Shown in pieces: positions 61,341 through 64,000 of a DNA stretch of 64,000 bases; the first letter of the stretch is position 1; each line of letters starts with the position of its first letter. The notes beneath the pieces are model-generated. The model was not told where the DNA came from. It searched no databases and saw only the letters and a list, made by a program, of their open reading frames with translations. Source of the DNA: Muricauda sp. SCSIO 65647 (GTDB lineage: Bacteria; Bacteroidota; Bacteroidia; Flavobacteriales; Flavobacteriaceae); assembly GCF_021534965.1 (NCBI RefSeq), contig NZ_CP091037.1, positions 536,501 through 600,500 on the forward strand, given 5' to 3'. Made by a program: the position numbers and the translations under genes.

Positions 61341-62331
61341 GATACCGCTCGATATCATTCTTAAGAACCAAGGCGTCTTGTTCAGAAAAATGATGTCTTA
61401 CTTCCAAGTAATAAAGATTTTCCAGCTTTTCTTCCAGTCTTGTATGATCTTTCTCGGTGGTCAGTACCACTTCATATGTCTTGAAAGTGTCAACTTCGTT
61501 ATTGGAAAAAAAATGATGGTCGGCATATCTTAGATGTCTAAACTGCACATTTTGGTCCTTCAAATAGTTGACAAGGGGGTCAGGGTTGGCAATGCCCGTA
61601 ACCAAAGCAACTGTTTTGTCTTTAAGTGCTGTAAGGTCAATTGGGTTTTTTGAACCCTTTAATTGGGGATCATAGGCCAAGCCACAAAAAAGTATTTTTT
61701 GATGTGGTTTGGGTCGAAGTGCATCGATTATCGATTCGCGTTCACTTTCATCAAGTTCTCTTGGGCATTTGGTCACAATAATAATATTGGCCCTTTTGGC
61801 TTCCCTTTTGGCATCGCGAAGATTTCCGGTGGGCAGATACCAATCTCTCGGATAGATATTTCCATATGACGTCAGAAGCAACGAAAAACCGGGGTTCACA
61901 CGGCGGTGCTGAAAAGCATCATCCAACAAAATGATATCGGGCTTTATTTCTTGTTCCAATAATGAAATACCTCTTCTTCTATCAGCGTCAACGGCAACGG
62001 TCACCATAGGAAACTTCTTGAACATCTGATAGGGCTCATCGCCCAAATCTTCGACCGTTGAATCGGCCTGTGCTATCAAAAAGCCTTTTGATTTTCGTTT
62101 ATAACCCCTGCTCAGTACCGCCAACCGATACTCATTTTTGAGCATCTCGATCAAATATTCGGTCATTGGAGTCTTTCCAGAACCTCCCACGCCCAAATTT
62201 CCTATACAAATAGTGGGCGTTTCAAAAGACCTCGATTTGAAAACACCGATATCATAAAGGTAATTGCGCAGATGAACGACCGCCGCATAGAGGAGCGACA
62301 GGGGAAAAGCTATGACCCTAAGTAAATACAT
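61312..62331 (-). CDS. lpxK: Tetraacyldisaccharide 4'-kinase
   Basis: LpxK phosphorylates the 4' position of the lipid A precursor at the inner membrane. It has 339 residues, the usual length. One N-terminal hydrophobic helix precedes the P-loop GNLGVGGSGKTPMTEYLIEM. Further family motifs are VSRGYKRKSKGFL, GDEPYQMFKKFP, ILLDDAFQHRRVNPG and LTTEKDHTRLEE. A Gram-negative outer membrane is thus supported. Confidence 0.95.
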   Translation of the reverse strand: MYLLRVIAFPLSLLYAAVVHLRNYLYDIGVFKSRSFETPTICIGNLGVGGSGKTPMTEYLIEMLKNEYRLAVLSRGYKRKSKGFLIAQADSTVEDLGDEPYQMFKKFPMVTVAVDADRRRGISLLEQEIKPDIILLDDAFQHRRVNPGFSLLLTSYGNIYPRDWYLPTGNLRDAKREAKRANIIIVTKCPRELDESERESIIDALRPKPHQKILFCGLAYDPQLKGSKNPIDLTALKDKTVALVTGIANPDPLVNYLKDQNVQFRHLRYADHHFFSNNEVDTFKTYEVVLTTEKDHTRLEEKLENLYYLEVRHHFSEQDALVLKNDIERYLKLCRQSLT

Positions 62332-62361
62332 CAGGGCGAAATTATAATATTTTATCTTTAA

Positions 62362-62595
62362 AGCCTGTTCAGGAATTTGTGATTGGAATTTTTATTGGTC
62401 ATTTTTGATACATTATGAGGCAAAATTTTAAGGCGTGGCCTTAGCTACGGTTTAAAATTTTGACAGGGCCGAGAGAAAAGGCCAACGATTTGGCTTTTGA
62501 AAGAGGAGCCAGATGATGCATTGGCCGCGCAAACCTGCCCGCCGGGCAGGCGGGAAGAGGCACAAAAAAACAATTGATAAATTCAAGAACAGGCT
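62362..62595 (+). mobile_element. MITE-like element with terminal inverted repeats
   Basis: The element is bounded by AGCCTGTTC-NN-GAATTT (62362-62378) and the inverse of the same pattern (right end at 62595), 234 bases in all. It encodes no protein. Inside it are a pair AAATTTTA / TAAAATTT (62423-62459) around GGCGTGGCC, and a GC-rich palindromic stretch CCTGCCCGCCGGGCAGGCGG at 62534-62553. No clear target-site duplication was found. It lies directly upstream of the Nif3-like gene start. Confidence 0.6.
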
Positions 62596-62617
62596 CTTAG
62601 CGCCCAATACAAATAAA

Positions 62618-63712
62618 ATGAAGGTCAAGGATATCATTCAAAACTTAGAGCAACTGGCCCCATTGCACTACACCGAAGGTTTTGACAATACAGGTCTTTT
62701 GGTTGGCAACCTGCAACAAGAAGTAACGGGTGTTCTGGTTACCCATGATACACTCGAAATTGTGATTGACGAGGCAATTGAGAAGAAATGTAATATGGTT
62801 GTCAGCTTTCATCCCATCATCTTTTCAGGACTCAAAAAACTTACCGGAAGCACCTATGTCGAACGTGTTGTGGTCAAGGCCATTGAAAGCCAAATGGCCA
62901 TTTTTGCCATTCATACGGCTTTAGACAACTCGATGATCGGGGTGAACAAAAAGATTTGTGAGGTTCTAGGACTCAAAAATTGTGGCATGTTGATACCAAA
63001 ATCAAAGACCATCAAAAAACTGACCACCTATATCCCCCTCAAAGACGCTGACCCACTGCGTAATAAGTTGTTCGAAGTAGGAGGAGGCAGTATCGGCAAC
63101 TATGAAAATTGTAGCTTTTCCACTGAAGGAACAGGTAGTTTCAAACCAAGGGAAAATGCCAATCCGACCATCGGGAAAATCGGAAAAACCCATTTTGAGA
63201 ATGAAGTGCAGATAAGCATGACCTTTCCTGCCCATCTAGAGGGAGACATTCTTTCCACCCTGTTCAAAAACCATCCTTATGAAGAGGTGGCCTATGAGGT
63301 GATTACACTTGACAATTCAAACCAGAACATCGGCATGGGCATGACTGGTGAGCTTGATAGCCCCATCGGAGAAAAAGAGTTCTTGGCCCTGGTCAAGGAA
63401 AAAATGCAGACAGGCTGTATCAAACATTCGGCACTATTGGGCAAAAAGGTTCGAAAGGTAGCGGTACTGGGCGGTAGTGGCGCTTTCGCCATAGAGGCAG
63501 CAAAACGTTCGGGAGCCGATGTTTTCATAACGGCCGACCTAAAATACCACGAGTTTTACAAGGCTGAAAATCAAATGGTGATCATGGATATCGGACATTT
63601 TGAATCAGAGCGGTTTACAAAAAATCTGATATACGATTTTCTTAAGAAAAAAATTCCTAATTTTGCAATCGCTTTATCGGAAAGTGACACTAATCCTATC
63701 AAGTATTTTTAG
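62618..63712 (+). CDS. Nif3-like dinuclear metal centre hexameric protein
   Basis: The product has 364 residues from the ATG at 62618 (MKVKDIIQNLEQLAPLHYTE); the frame is open further upstream but would encode the repeat element. Metal ligands of the NIF3 fold are visible in VVSFHPIIFSGLKKL, in AIHTALDNS and at the end in IDIG-like VIMDIGHFESE. An inserted PII-like domain lies between about 120 and 235, as in the longer Bacteroidota members. It may be a GTP cyclohydrolase I type 2-like protein, but the function of the family is not settled. Confidence 0.9.
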   Translation: MKVKDIIQNLEQLAPLHYTEGFDNTGLLVGNLQQEVTGVLVTHDTLEIVIDEAIEKKCNMVVSFHPIIFSGLKKLTGSTYVERVVVKAIESQMAIFAIHTALDNSMIGVNKKICEVLGLKNCGMLIPKSKTIKKLTTYIPLKDADPLRNKLFEVGGGSIGNYENCSFSTEGTGSFKPRENANPTIGKIGKTHFENEVQISMTFPAHLEGDILSTLFKNHPYEEVAYEVITLDNSNQNIGMGMTGELDSPIGEKEFLALVKEKMQTGCIKHSALLGKKVRKVAVLGGSGAFAIEAAKRSGADVFITADLKYHEFYKAENQMVIMDIGHFESERFTKNLIYDFLKKKIPNFAIALSESDTNPIKYF

Positions 63713-63715
63713 TAT

Positions 63716-64000
63716 ATGGCAAAGAAAAAAGAAGCAACCGTAGAGGAAAAATTGAGAGCCCTTTACGATTTGCAACTGATAGACTCACGTGTTGATGAGA
63801 TTCGCAGCGTCAGGGGCGAACTGCCTTTAGAAGTAGAGGATCTAGAAGATGAGGTGCAGGGTCTTAAGACCCGCATCGACAAACTTAAGACCGATGTTGA
63901 GACTGTCAATTATGAAATCTCGGCCAAAAAAAACATGATTGAAGAATCGAAGGCTTTGATCAAAAAATATACCGAGCAACAAAAAAATGTTCGCAATAGC
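63716..64000 (+). CDS. Zinc-ribbon/coiled-coil protein (C4-type family), 3' end cut by window
   Basis: The frame begins at the ATG at 63716 (MAKKKEATVEEKLRALYDLQ), three bases after the Nif3-like stop, and runs off the right edge; 95 residues are visible. They form a long charged coiled coil (LEDEVQGLKTRIDKLKTDVE). This is the N-terminal half of the C4-type zinc-ribbon family usually placed beside Nif3-family genes; the zinc ribbon itself is outside the window. Confidence 0.8.
   Translation, partial: MAKKKEATVEEKLRALYDLQLIDSRVDEIRSVRGELPLEVEDLEDEVQGLKTRIDKLKTDVETVNYEISAKKNMIEESKALIKKYTEQQKNVRNS

Noticed and set aside
62513-62617. 35-codon upstream extension of the Nif3-like gene
   Set aside because: It would encode the MITE-like element; the family N-terminus starts at 62618.

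Overview
The window is chromosomal DNA of a marine-type Flavobacteriaceae bacterium (Bacteroidota). Supporting signs are TTG-N18-21-TAnnTTTG promoters, an almost complete lack of Shine-Dalgarno sequences except before rpsU, a SusD-family lipoprotein, the small ribosomal protein bTHX, and typical neighbour sets (rpsU-xer-hpf; ftsH-LUD-cdsA-psd-ACBP; MarR-nitroreductase-YceI). The genus cannot be fixed from the sequence. Genes are densely packed. No gap without a gene exceeds about 230 bases. I saw no rRNA, tRNA, CRISPR array, prophage or complete insertion sequence.

Layout. 1-10 kb is mostly minus strand: hpf (cut by the window edge), a Xer recombinase, rpsU, an acyl-CoA dehydrogenase, a helix-hairpin-helix protein, a sodium:alanine symporter, a K+ channel, a PspC-like protein, DUF2851, DinB, a rhodanese and two thioredoxin-fold proteins. 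10-11.8 kb is a MarR-nitroreductase-YceI unit. 11.8-18.5 kb is a complete tryptophan operon (trpE-G-D-C-F-B-A). It is preceded by a leader peptide with three consecutive Trp codons and a full attenuator, and small palindromic repeats are scattered through it, one apparently inside the trpF coding sequence. 18.5-22.6 kb holds an orphan SusD-like lipoprotein, an M20 peptidase and a small lipoprotein. 22.6-30.7 kb holds PEP carboxylase, a UDG-like protein, bTHX, YaaA, an RluD-type pseudouridine synthase, a PASTA protein, Ddl and CoaD.

30.8-35.5 kb carries a PAS histidine kinase with a single-domain response regulator, an M14 carboxypeptidase and a Nudix hydrolase. 35.5-42.1 kb carries pyrE, an SRPBCC protein, birA and then rsfS-ftsH-LUD-cdsA-psd-ACBP, which joins membrane proteolysis to phospholipid synthesis. 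42.1-47.6 kb is a minus-strand operon: an exported dienelactone hydrolase, a GH109-like NAD-dependent enzyme, a GHMP sugar kinase, a nucleotidyltransferase and a sterol-desaturase-family protein. Upstream of it lies the 58-residue remnant of a metallo-beta-lactamase-fold gene. 47.8-64 kb contains valS, DUF1573, an aspartyl protease with PDZ domain, an aminotransferase, murB, two ECF sigma factors around an anti-sigma factor and a small Cys-rich protein, lipA, gap, a hybrid histidine kinase, lpxK, a MITE-like element, a Nif3-family protein and the start of a zinc-ribbon coiled-coil protein.

The strongest observations are the complete trp attenuator on what looks like a nearly leaderless leader peptide; the palindromic repeat apparently read through in frame by trpF; the exceptional Shine-Dalgarno of rpsU together with the conserved Tyr54 of bS21; the hydrolase/kinase/nucleotidyltransferase set at 43-47 kb; and the orphan SusD with a fused regulatory-like domain.
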